52,184 nt of DNA from a virus: positions 1-52,184 of IMG/VR virus record IMGVR_UViG_3300017706_000575, one strand, 5' to 3'. Below the pieces are notes generated by a model that saw nothing but the letters and a program-made list of their open reading frames with translations, did not search any database and was not told where the DNA came from. The position numbers and the translations under genes were made by a program. Positions 23,250-32,200 of this stretch are shown piece by piece (positions within the stretch are counted from its first letter, which is position 1; each line of letters begins with the position of its first letter).

Positions 23250-23254
23250 TTATT

Positions 23255-23701
23255 ATGGAATATAGATCATTAAAAAAAGATGGTGATAAAAAGTCTAAAG
23301 GAATAGGAAGACTTAGCAGTTCCCTTCATGATCAGACTGCTGAATTAGTGGTTGAATTAATGAATGCTGCCACTAGTTTTCATAAACTTCATTTATCTGT
23401 AACAGGAGATGGTTCATATGCTCAGCATAAAGCATTAAATGAAATTTATGATGCTTTACCAGAATTAGCAGATACAATTGCTGAGGGTATGCAAGGTGCT
23501 TGTGAAAAGATATTAAACTATCCTGATAAAGCTCCTGTAAGTTTAAGTGGTGTTGATGGTGCAGTTCAATATCTTAGAAATTTAACTGAAGAAGTAAACC
23601 AATTACAAGCAGTTATGCCTTATTCAGAAATAATAAATAATCTTGATCTTGTTAAGGATTCTATTAATACTGCAAAATATAAGTTGATTTTCTTATCTTA
23701 A
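23255..23701 (+). CDS. Dps/ferritin-like four-helix hypothetical protein
   Basis: A 148-aa, wholly helical protein. LHDQTAELVVELMNAATSFHKLHLSVTG, then AQHKALNEIYDALPELADTIAEGM resembles the DNA-protecting Dps/ferritin-like pattern in which HxxHL and the D/E-rich second helix lie across a dimer. The phrase YDALPELADTIAEGMQG is typical. Short phage proteins with this look occur in head gene clusters. A metal-binding or DNA-protecting role is inferred; not every ligand of real Dps is visible. Confidence 0.6.
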   Translation: MEYRSLKKDGDKKSKGIGRLSSSLHDQTAELVVELMNAATSFHKLHLSVTGDGSYAQHKALNEIYDALPELADTIAEGMQGACEKILNYPDKAPVSLSGVDGAVQYLRNLTEEVNQLQAVMPYSEIINNLDLVKDSINTAKYKLIFLS

Positions 23702-23783
23702 TTTGATTAAGTAACAATAATTGCTTATATTATTAATGTACAATGAAGTACAAATATATATATCTAATTAAAAATTAAAAATT

Positions 23784-25316
23784 ATGGCTTATTTTAATCA
23801 TGCGTTTAACAAAACGTTTATTGCAGACAGCACGCTGAGAGCGGCTGGTACTGCAACAAGTGCTCTCACTGCAGGGCAACTAGCTCTAGTGGATGGTGCA
23901 GACTGGGAATCAGTTGCATTACCAGGTGGAGCTGCTGTTCCAGCAATTGGAACAGGAGATCTTGCATATGTAGTGCAAGGATCATTTTACACTAAAGACA
24001 GTATTGGAAACAATCCTGGTCATGGTGGTTACAAAGAATCAGTAAAATCTAAAGGTATCAACCCGAAGTATATTACTAGACTTTGGAAAACAAACTGTAT
24101 TGAGGCTACTCAAGCAACTGCTTCTTTAGCATTAGGTGCTGAATGTACTCCATGTGGAACTACACAATTCATGAGAATGGATGTTAAAGGTTCTCCAGCA
24201 TTACGTTTTTTAAATCACAATGCTTATGCAATTGGTGATTCTGCAAATCTTTGCTGTATTGATGGACAAGAATTTTTGGATCCTGCATTAGTGTTAGCTA
24301 CTGAAGCTGCACAAGTTGTTGGAAACATGTTAGCAAAAGATGCTGTTGGATATGACGCTGGTAATCCACTAATCACTCCTTTTACAAAAGAAGCTGATTT
24401 AGATGGTGTTTTAACTGCTACTTTAGTTGGTGGTACAGGTTATGCTGTTGCTGACGGAGTTGCTACTACTGTTGCTTCTCCTTCTGTAGGATCTGGTGCA
24501 TTAATTAACATTTTAACTGTTGCAGGTGGTGCAATTGCTACTTATAGCTTTGCTTCACAAGGTTCAGGTTATGCTGTTGGTGATGTATTAACAGTTTCTG
24601 GTGGTGGCGGTGATGCAACATTAACTGTTACTGCTGTAACTGAAGGTGGTGTTGTAGTAAATGTAACCGATGCTGCTGGACAGGTTGTTTCAAATATTTA
24701 TTCAATTGCTCAAGCGCAAGGTCTTGCTGCTGCAGGAAATTATGTTCCTTCAACAACTCCTAACGCTGCTGCAGCTACTGTAGATGCAGTTGTTCATTTT
24801 GTTGGAGCTTATGTTAGCACTGAATTTGGAAACTGTTCTTTTGATACAAGAGACTTTTATGGCAAAGAGCCTGTAGAGATTATTGCAAGTATCTTAGATG
24901 AAACTGGAGATCCATGTAATGATTGTGGTACTGCTGCAAGAACTGCTGGTCAAATGCAACAAACTCAAGGTGAGCAAGTAATTAGAGAATTAATTTTATC
25001 TGAAAGATACCGTCAGTCTCCTTACAATCAAGGAAACAGAGACAGTGCTAGAATCAGAGAAATTGAAATGTCTGATGAACTTCTTGCTGCTGTAGATAGA
25101 ACTGAAACTTACAGAGCATATTATATTCAACACACTGTGCCAAGATTTAACAATCCAACTGGTGTATTTGATAATGATCAATATGTATACAAAGTATATG
25201 TAAAGTGTTCTGATGCTGGTGCACAAGGTGAGTTAGATGATCTATTTGAAGGTTTGGCTGCATGGGCAAGTGACAACGGCAATAAAATTGCTATTGAAAC
25301 AAATCCAGTATGGTAA
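23784..25316 (+). CDS. Large structural protein with Gly-rich beta insertion
   Basis: A 510-aa protein. Residues 1-200 and 330-510 look like one conserved virion domain pair (YITRLWKTNCIEATQATASL, ERYRQSPYNQGNRDSARIRE, YIQHTVPRFNNPTGVF). Between them, about residues 205-295, is a Val/Gly/Ala-rich stretch with two GxGYAVxD repeats (VGGTGYAVADG and GSGYAVGDVLTVSGGGG), a short beta module found in many phage surface proteins. It could be a head auxiliary protein or an abundant tail component. Its promoter-less gap contains a TGTAC/GTACA hairpin. Confidence 0.65.
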   Translation: MAYFNHAFNKTFIADSTLRAAGTATSALTAGQLALVDGADWESVALPGGAAVPAIGTGDLAYVVQGSFYTKDSIGNNPGHGGYKESVKSKGINPKYITRLWKTNCIEATQATASLALGAECTPCGTTQFMRMDVKGSPALRFLNHNAYAIGDSANLCCIDGQEFLDPALVLATEAAQVVGNMLAKDAVGYDAGNPLITPFTKEADLDGVLTATLVGGTGYAVADGVATTVASPSVGSGALINILTVAGGAIATYSFASQGSGYAVGDVLTVSGGGGDATLTVTAVTEGGVVVNVTDAAGQVVSNIYSIAQAQGLAAAGNYVPSTTPNAAAATVDAVVHFVGAYVSTEFGNCSFDTRDFYGKEPVEIIASILDETGDPCNDCGTAARTAGQMQQTQGEQVIRELILSERYRQSPYNQGNRDSARIREIEMSDELLAAVDRTETYRAYYIQHTVPRFNNPTGVFDNDQYVYKVYVKCSDAGAQGELDDLFEGLAAWASDNGNKIAIETNPVW

Positions 25317-25347
25317 ACATATAATCTAGCATTATATAATCTTAATT

Positions 25348-25384
25348 AGAGCAGGAGAAATAAAAAACTCCTGCTCTTTTTATT
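25348..25384 (+). terminator. Rho-independent terminator
   Basis: AGAGCAGGAG and CTCCTGCTCT form a perfect 10-base stem with an A-rich loop, followed by TTTTT, 31 bases after the stop of the 510-aa gene. A late promoter follows within 20 bases. Confidence 0.92.
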
Positions 25385-25402
25385 TTATATTCTCTGTATT
25401 TT

Positions 25403-25414
25403 TTTGTATATTAT
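25403..25414 (+). promoter_or_regulatory. Late promoter motif TTTGTATATTAT
   Basis: TTTTTGTATATTATCTATATAGTGTGATAA lies directly behind a terminator and 35 bases before the next ATG. It shares both the TTTTTGTATATTAT box and a TATA-AGTGT-ATAA tail with the site at 34510. Confidence 0.7.
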
Positions 25415-25441
25415 CTATATAGTGTGATAAAGTAATATAAA

Positions 25442-25993
25442 ATGGCAGATAAACATATACTAAGTTTAGAAATACCCACTGTTTCAAACTGTGGGTTATT
25501 GTGTATTAAAGATACAAGTCAATATGCTTCAGAGTTAGATGTAGATTGTGAAGAATTATTAATTACTTTACCAGGATACTCAGTTCCTGTATTAATTAAA
25601 GTTGATAAAAACTTTGATTTTTGTTTAACTGCATGTGCGTTAGGATCTCAAAAAACAGATTGCGGAAAAACTCAACAAAATATACCTGATGGTATTTATA
25701 TTATAAGATATAGTGTATCACCTAATTCAAAAGTATATGTTGAATATAACCATTTAAGAGTAACAAGTTTACTTAAAAAGTACTATGATGTACTATGTGG
25801 TTTAAATATTCAAGCTTGCCAACCGGAAGCTAAGAAACAAGCCTTATTAGATGAGATGGGTTTTATTAGAACTTTAATTGATGCTGCTGTAGCAAATGCT
25901 GAATACTGTTCTTCATCTGCTCAGGCAATGCAATTATATAATTATGCTAAACAAAGATTAAATAAAATAAATTGTCCAACGGGACATTGTTGA
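25442..25993 (+). CDS. Conserved phage structural-region protein
   Basis: A 183-aa protein. The N-terminal half is beta-rich (LSLEIPTVSNCGLLCIKDTS, LLITLPGYSVPVLIKVDKNF) with cysteines in LTACALGSQKTDC. The C-terminal half is helical (YYDVLCGLNIQACQPEAKKQ, GFIRTLIDAAVANAEYC). The pairing of a beta N-domain with a helical Cys-bearing C-domain is common in virion genes of Bacteroidota phages, function unknown. First gene of a late unit. Confidence 0.65.
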   Translation: MADKHILSLEIPTVSNCGLLCIKDTSQYASELDVDCEELLITLPGYSVPVLIKVDKNFDFCLTACALGSQKTDCGKTQQNIPDGIYIIRYSVSPNSKVYVEYNHLRVTSLLKKYYDVLCGLNIQACQPEAKKQALLDEMGFIRTLIDAAVANAEYCSSSAQAMQLYNYAKQRLNKINCPTGHC

Positions 25994-26020
25994 TAATAAA
26001 GCTTAAACCAATAGAGTAAT

Positions 26021-26215
26021 ATGAACTGTGCTAATTGTAATAAAGGATTTAGTTGTGGATGTCAAAAGATGACTGTAGATGGAGTAACTATTCACAAAAC
26101 ATGTCAGAATGAGTGGAATAATAAAAAACTATCTAATCAAAGTGAACAAGCACCTAAACAAGATTTGAATTTGCAGTTAGCTGCAGATCAAATTAAAAAT
26201 TTAAGAAACAAATAA
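26021..26215 (+). CDS. Small treble-clef zinc protein
   Basis: A 64-aa protein. CANCNKGFSCGCQKMT, then GVTIHKTC near residues 3-29, gives five Cys and one His in a treble-clef or LIM-like spacing. The rest is a Gln/Lys-rich helix (LNLQLAADQIKNLRNK). Proteins of this pattern recur in phage structural regions. It may be a small assembly factor. It ends one base before the next gene. Confidence 0.65.
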   Translation: MNCANCNKGFSCGCQKMTVDGVTIHKTCQNEWNNKKLSNQSEQAPKQDLNLQLAADQIKNLRNK

Positions 26216-26216
26216 A

Positions 26217-26759
26217 ATGAGTATAGTAAAAACATCAAACACAGCTTATCAAGAAGATCAATGTATTATTGAAAAAATTAACATTGAACAAAATTTTGCT
26301 CAGCAAGTGTATGTTGTTTTTAGAGAAATAAAATTTGGAATAACACCTTGTTGCTATAGTGACTATGAAGATGCTGTTATTAATAAAGCACTTTCTGATT
26401 GGAGATATGCTAAATCACATAAAACAATCTTATGTATTGAAAAAGCAGGAGAGTTTGTAAAACCTTTAGCACCAATAAATAAAGAAGCAAGCATGGATTG
26501 TCCTCCTAATCCATCTAATGTATGTACAATAGAAGATATATGTTCTTTAAGAAGTTCAGCAGCAACATATACTCAATGTTTTGAGTCTGCTTTATCTACC
26601 TGGGTCATAACACATAATTTAGGTAAGTTTCCTTCTATAACAATAGTTGATGTAAACAATGAAATAGTAGTGGGAGATGTAGATTACACAACCTCAAATA
26701 TAATAACAGTAACATTTAACAATCCGTTTGCGGGTTGTGCATTTTTAAATTCAAAATAA
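26217..26759 (+). CDS. Tail-associated protein with WxITHNL domain
   Basis: A 180-aa protein. The last 70 residues carry STWVITHNLGKFPSITIVDV and DVDYTTSNIITVTFNNPFAG, a beta domain that recurs on phage tail and fibre proteins. The N-terminal part (VYVVFREIKFGITPCCYSDY) is Cys-rich and of unknown fold. It precedes the first giant fibre gene, so it may attach or cap the fibre. This role is an inference. Confidence 0.65.
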   Translation: MSIVKTSNTAYQEDQCIIEKINIEQNFAQQVYVVFREIKFGITPCCYSDYEDAVINKALSDWRYAKSHKTILCIEKAGEFVKPLAPINKEASMDCPPNPSNVCTIEDICSLRSSAATYTQCFESALSTWVITHNLGKFPSITIVDVNNEIVVGDVDYTTSNIITVTFNNPFAGCAFLNSK

Positions 26760-26785
26760 TAAACAATAAAAAAAAAAGATAAACA

Positions 26786-29179
26786 ATGGCAATTAAGTAT
26801 TTAGTGGGTTTAGACATTGATGGAAACATTGATTTAAACTCAAATCAAATTAAGGAGGTTCGTATTGACAACCTTGCCTCTGATCCCACTGGATCACTTG
26901 GTAGAATATATTACAATACGGGTGCAAATGTATTAAAATTTTATAACGGAACTGCTTGGGTGCCTTTATCTACTGCTGTAGATACAAACACTACTTATGA
27001 TTTATCAGGTGTTGGTTCATCAAATGGAACAGCAGGTGTAAGACTTGCAGGTTCAGATGGAACCAATGATGATGTATTAGTAGTTGGTGCTGGTACAGTA
27101 GGAGTAACAAGGAGTGGTAATACACTTACAGTTACAGGAACTGACTCTGCAGTTGGTACAGTTACAGATGTATCAGGTGGAACAGGAATTACTATAACAG
27201 GAACATCTACAGTTACCCCAACAGTTAATATTGATACTGTAGGTACAGATAACGCAATTGAAGTATTAGTTGCAGCAGATCCAGTAGGAGCTGATTATGT
27301 ATGGTTTTCAGATGTAAGTGATTCAAATACATTAAGAAAATCACTTATATCTAATATGCCAGGTTTTGGTAAAGACGGTACAGTAACTTCTGTAGATTCT
27401 GGAGCTGGTTTAACAGGTGGTGCTATCACAGCAACTGGTACAATATCTGTAGATTATGTAGGTGCAGATAACGTAGTATTAGCTGCGTCTGATGGTACAG
27501 GAATATCCGTAGTAGCAGGAGATAGAATACTTGTTTCTGATTCTAGTGACAGCAATGCTAAATATGTAAATATTTCACAGATTACTGCTGCAATTGGTGG
27601 TGGTACTGTAACTTCTATTGATGTAAGTGGTGGAACAACTGGATTAACTACTTCAGGTGGGCCAGTTACTGCTTCAGGTACAATAACGTTAGCTGGTACA
27701 TTAGCTGCTGCAAATGGTGGTACCGGACAATCAAGTTACACAGTAGGTGATATACTATATGCATCAGGAACAGGTGCGTTATCTAAATTAGGAATTGGAA
27801 CAGCAGGGCAAGTATTAAAAGTAGCGGGTGGTATTCCATCTTGGGCTACAGATGCTAATGCAGGTGGAACAGTAACAAGTATTGGTATTACTGAAACAGG
27901 TACAGCATTAGCAATTACAGGTTCTCCAGTTACAACATCTGGTGATATTAACATTGCAGGTGCAGGAACATCTTCTCAAGTAATATTAGGAGATTTATCT
28001 TTAGGTACTTTTACAAGTGGTACAGTAACTAGTGTTACTGCATCTAATGGGGCTAAAGTAACAGGTACAGCAACGACAGTTCCTAATGTAGAAGTTGATT
28101 ATTCTGCAACTGGTGTTGTTGATTCAGCAGCTGGAATGAGCGGTAATGCTGAAGCTGATGATAAAATTTTGTTAGCAGATGATAGTGCATCTGGCGTGGT
28201 TGTTAAAGCACCATTGTTAGATATTCCATTAAATGTATTAGGAGCACCTATTGCGGATTTATCTATAGGTTCACAAAAATTGACTAGTGTTGCAACAGGT
28301 ACTGCAGGTACAGATGGTGTTAATTTAGCACAAGTACAAGCAATAGCAGCCGGTGTTGGTGTATTCCAAGGAGGTTATAACGCAACAACAAACTCTCCTG
28401 CATTGACAGGAGCAAGTAACGTTGCTTTAGTACAAGGTGATTTCTATGTAGTTACTGTTGATGGTACATTCTTTACAGAAACTGTAGAGGTTGGAGATTT
28501 GATATTTGCTAATGGAACAATTGCAGCTGGGTCAAGTCCAGTGATTGGAGATTACACTGTTGTTATTTCAGATGCTAACATTGCAGGTGTAGGTGCTACA
28601 GATGGAGCAACTGAAAAAGGTGTTGCTGGATTTAGTAGTGCAACTTTTGCTGGTACAGCAAATGGATTCATTACTGTTAAAGCAGGCGGAATTAGTGATG
28701 CTCAGTTAGCAAGTACATTTAACAAGATTATTGGTACTGATACAGATCTTGATACAAGTGGTGTAGATGTAGTTGATCAGATTAATGTTACTGATGGTGT
28801 TATTACATCAATGAGTAAAAGAACATTACCTAATGCTGCAACAGGATCAGTTGGTGTTACAGAGATAGCAACACAAGCTGAGGTTGACGCAGGAACAGAT
28901 ACATTTAGATATGTAACTCCAGCAACATTAAAAAGTGCTCAATCTAAAAGATCATATACAGGCACATGGCCTACAACAGATGCGTCTAGTTGGGTTATTG
29001 ATTTAGGTACTCACTTGTTAGCTACTGGACCTTACATTATACAAACATATGATGTTGATACTTTTGATCAAGTATTTTTAGATGTTAACGCAAATACTAC
29101 TAGTGGAGATGTTACTTTTACAGCATCAAATACAATAACTGCAGGTACAATACGTGTAAATATTATATTGGTTGATTAA
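26786..29179 (+). CDS. Long tail- or head-fibre protein
   Basis: A 797-aa fibre. The N-terminal 60 residues (IKYLVGLDIDGNIDLNSNQI, LGRIYYNTGANVLKFYNGTA) are the usual base of a trimeric phage fibre. Residues 100-450 are Gly/Ser/Thr repeats of type GTVTSVxxxGGxGLT..GTI, which build a beta-rod shaft. The end (AQSKRSYTGTWPTTDASSWV, FDQVFLDVNANTTSGD) looks like a globular tip. It probably recognises the host surface. It is followed by a terminator. Confidence 0.8.
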   Translation: MAIKYLVGLDIDGNIDLNSNQIKEVRIDNLASDPTGSLGRIYYNTGANVLKFYNGTAWVPLSTAVDTNTTYDLSGVGSSNGTAGVRLAGSDGTNDDVLVVGAGTVGVTRSGNTLTVTGTDSAVGTVTDVSGGTGITITGTSTVTPTVNIDTVGTDNAIEVLVAADPVGADYVWFSDVSDSNTLRKSLISNMPGFGKDGTVTSVDSGAGLTGGAITATGTISVDYVGADNVVLAASDGTGISVVAGDRILVSDSSDSNAKYVNISQITAAIGGGTVTSIDVSGGTTGLTTSGGPVTASGTITLAGTLAAANGGTGQSSYTVGDILYASGTGALSKLGIGTAGQVLKVAGGIPSWATDANAGGTVTSIGITETGTALAITGSPVTTSGDINIAGAGTSSQVILGDLSLGTFTSGTVTSVTASNGAKVTGTATTVPNVEVDYSATGVVDSAAGMSGNAEADDKILLADDSASGVVVKAPLLDIPLNVLGAPIADLSIGSQKLTSVATGTAGTDGVNLAQVQAIAAGVGVFQGGYNATTNSPALTGASNVALVQGDFYVVTVDGTFFTETVEVGDLIFANGTIAAGSSPVIGDYTVVISDANIAGVGATDGATEKGVAGFSSATFAGTANGFITVKAGGISDAQLASTFNKIIGTDTDLDTSGVDVVDQINVTDGVITSMSKRTLPNAATGSVGVTEIATQAEVDAGTDTFRYVTPATLKSAQSKRSYTGTWPTTDASSWVIDLGTHLLATGPYIIQTYDVDTFDQVFLDVNANTTSGDVTFTASNTITAGTIRVNIILVD

Positions 29180-29194
29180 TAATAATTAAAATTT

Positions 29195-29238
29195 AAAGGG
29201 GAATTTTGAATTTTGATATTTAAGATTCCCCTTTTTTT
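29195..29238 (+). terminator. Rho-independent terminator
   Basis: AAAGGGGAAT pairs with ATTCCCCTTT around an AT-rich loop and is followed by a T-run to 29238, 16 bases after the first fibre gene. A TATATTTA box (29248-29255), a weak promoter-like match, precedes the second fibre gene. Confidence 0.88.
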
Positions 29239-29272
29239 AAAATGTATTATATTTACACATTTATAAATTAGG

Positions 29273-32200
29273 ATGGCAAAGATATTAAATGACTTAGAAG
29301 TTACAGGATCAATTGAGGTAGATACATTAGTAAATGCTGCATCTAACACAAATGCATTTTTAGTATCTGATGGCGGTCTAGTTAAGTTTCGTACAGGTAC
29401 ACAATTGAGATCAGATATTGGAGCTGGAACAGGAAGCGGAAGTGTGACATCTGTAACAGTAACTGGATCAAGTGGTTTATCTGGCACAGGTACAGTTACA
29501 TCTTCAGGAACAATTACTTTATCAAATTCTGATAAAGGTTCTTCCCAGGCAATTTATAAAAATGTAGTGGCTGATTCCGGTGGAACAGCAACTGCTAATA
29601 GCAATAATGATTCTATTACTATAGCAGGTGGTAGTAATGTTAGCACAGTTAGAAGTGGTGATACTATTACAATTAATGCTACAGATACAACAACAAATAA
29701 TTACGTTAGTTCTGTAAGTTTTAATACTACAAATGGAATATTAACATTAAACCGTTCAGGTCTTAGTGCGCTAACAGTTGATCTTGATGGTAGATATGTT
29801 ACAAGCTCAGGTGTTACTTCTATAGCTACTACAAACGGTATTACAGGTGGTACAATAACAGGATCAGGAACTATTCAATTAGACAGTACAGTAGTAAGAA
29901 CTACAGGTTCACAAAGCATAGCAGGAGCTAAAACATTTACTAATAATTTAGAAATTGGAGGTACTACTGGATCTACTGGTAATGCTTTTGTTGTAAATAG
30001 AGGTAGTGATGGAGCTAGTGCTTTAACAGTACAAAACTCAGGTGAAGTTGTAATACCAAGTAATTATTTATATGCAAGTGCCAGTGGAACATCAATATAT
30101 GTACAGAACACAGCTGTTTTTAGAGGAGCTATTATAAATGACGTTGCAGGAGCAGGTGTAAATATTGCTGATGATTTATCAATTAATAATGACTTAATAG
30201 TATCTGGTGGAGATATTACATTAGGAGGCACCGGTAGAATACAAGGTGTTGATACAGTTTCATCTGGAACAGATGCAGCTAATAAAACTTATGTAGATAA
30301 TGCTGTTGCTGGTGTGCCACAAGGGGATATAACAGCAGTAGTGGCAGGAACAGGACTAAGTGGAGGAGGTACTTCAGGTAGTGTAACATTAAACAATACT
30401 ATTACTAACAATAACCAATTAACAAATGGTGAGGGATACACTACTTTTGCAGAACCTGGTATATTTAGTGGAGGTGGTACACCTACATTAGCTAGTGGAG
30501 TAACTGCGGCTGAAGTTAGATCTTTAATTGGAGCTGGAACATCAAGTTCTTCTGGCGTAACAAGTGTTGCTACATCAGGATCAGTAAATGGTTTAACATT
30601 AACGGGTGGAACAATTACATCAACTGGTACTATAACATTAGGTGGTACACTTGCAATTAGCAATAGTGATTGGTCAGGGACTGATTTATCAATTGCCAAT
30701 GGTGGTACAGGAGCTAGTACAGCTTCACAGGCTAGAACTAACTTGGGAGTTGTTAATGATACTGGAACACCAGCAATTCTTTCAAATGGAAGTACACCAT
30801 CTTTAAATTCAGGTATATCTGCGGCAGAGGTAAGAACTCTAATTGGTGCAGGTACAAGTTCATCAACAGGTACAGTTACATCTGTTGCAGCTTCTATTGA
30901 TGGTGATGGATTAACTTTAAGTGGAACTCCTATTACTAGTAGTGGTACTTTAGCTTTTTTATGGGCAGGTGGCTCTACTGATTACATTAATGGTCAAGGT
31001 GATATTACATCTTTTCCAAGCATACCACAAGGAGACATAACAGCAGTAGTAGCTGGTACAGGGATGTCTGGTGGTGGAACAAGTGGTTCTGTTACATTAA
31101 ATTGTACTGTAGTTGGTGACACAGGTGTTCCAGCTATATTATCAAATGGTACTACACCTAGTTTAAATAGTGGTATTTCAGCTGCTGAAGTTAGAACTTT
31201 AATAGGTGCAGGGACAAGTTCAAGTGCTGGTGTTACATCTGTTGCTACATCAGGTAGTGTAAATGGATTAACGTTAACTGGAGGTACGATAACATCTACA
31301 GGTACAATAACCCTTGGAGGTACATTATCAATTAATAATGGTGACTGGTCTGGAACAGACTTATCAGTTGCTAACGGTGGTACTGGTTCAAGCACAGCAT
31401 CTGGTGCAAGAAGTAACTTAGGTGTCGTTAATGATACAGGTACACCTGCAATATTAAGCAATGGTACAACACCAACATTAAATTCAGGTATTAGTGCTTC
31501 TGAAGTAAGGACTTTAATTGGAGCAGGTACAAGCTCTAGTACGGGTACAGTGACTTCTGTTGCAACAGGAGGAGGTTTAGATGGAGGTACTATAACATCT
31601 AGTGGAACATTAGAAGTAGAATATGATAGTGTAGCCACAAATGTATTATTTTCAGGTTTTAATTTTACTGGAGCTCAAAATCCAGAAAACTTTTTGATGG
31701 TTAGTGACACGGGAATAAACCCGTCAAGAGTTGGTTATTGTCAAATTCAAGATTTACCATTTACATCCAATGTTGGTGATATAACAGCAGTAACTGCTGG
31801 TACAAATCTTACTGGAGGTGGTTCATCAGGAAGTGTAACAATAAATATGGCAACTGGAGGAGTTGGAGCTGGAACATATGGCTCTACATCCAACAGCACA
31901 AAGATAGATAATATAGTAGTTGATGCATATGGTAGAATAACTAGTGTAACTACAGGTGCAACTGGTGCTGGAGACATTACAGCAGTAACTGCTGGCGATG
32001 GATTAACTGGGGGTGGCACAAGTGGTGCAGTAACACTAAATGTAGATTATGTAGGATCTGATAACATTATTTTAGATTCACCAACTTCTGCAACTGGAAC
32101 TTTATCTACATCAGATAACATATTAGTTAGCAATGGTTCAAATAATGCTGTTAAAGCATCTATAAGTCTTTTACCATTTACAAATAATTCAGGTGATATT

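Noticed and set aside
23784-25316. Tail sheath protein
   Set aside because: No sheath motif is seen, and there is no tail tube or tape measure gene anywhere in the window.
30994-31638. Minus-strand open frame of 214 aa opposite the fibre gene
   Set aside because: It is Pro/Val repeats that mirror the Gly/Thr repeats of the fibre on the other strand and has no independent motif.
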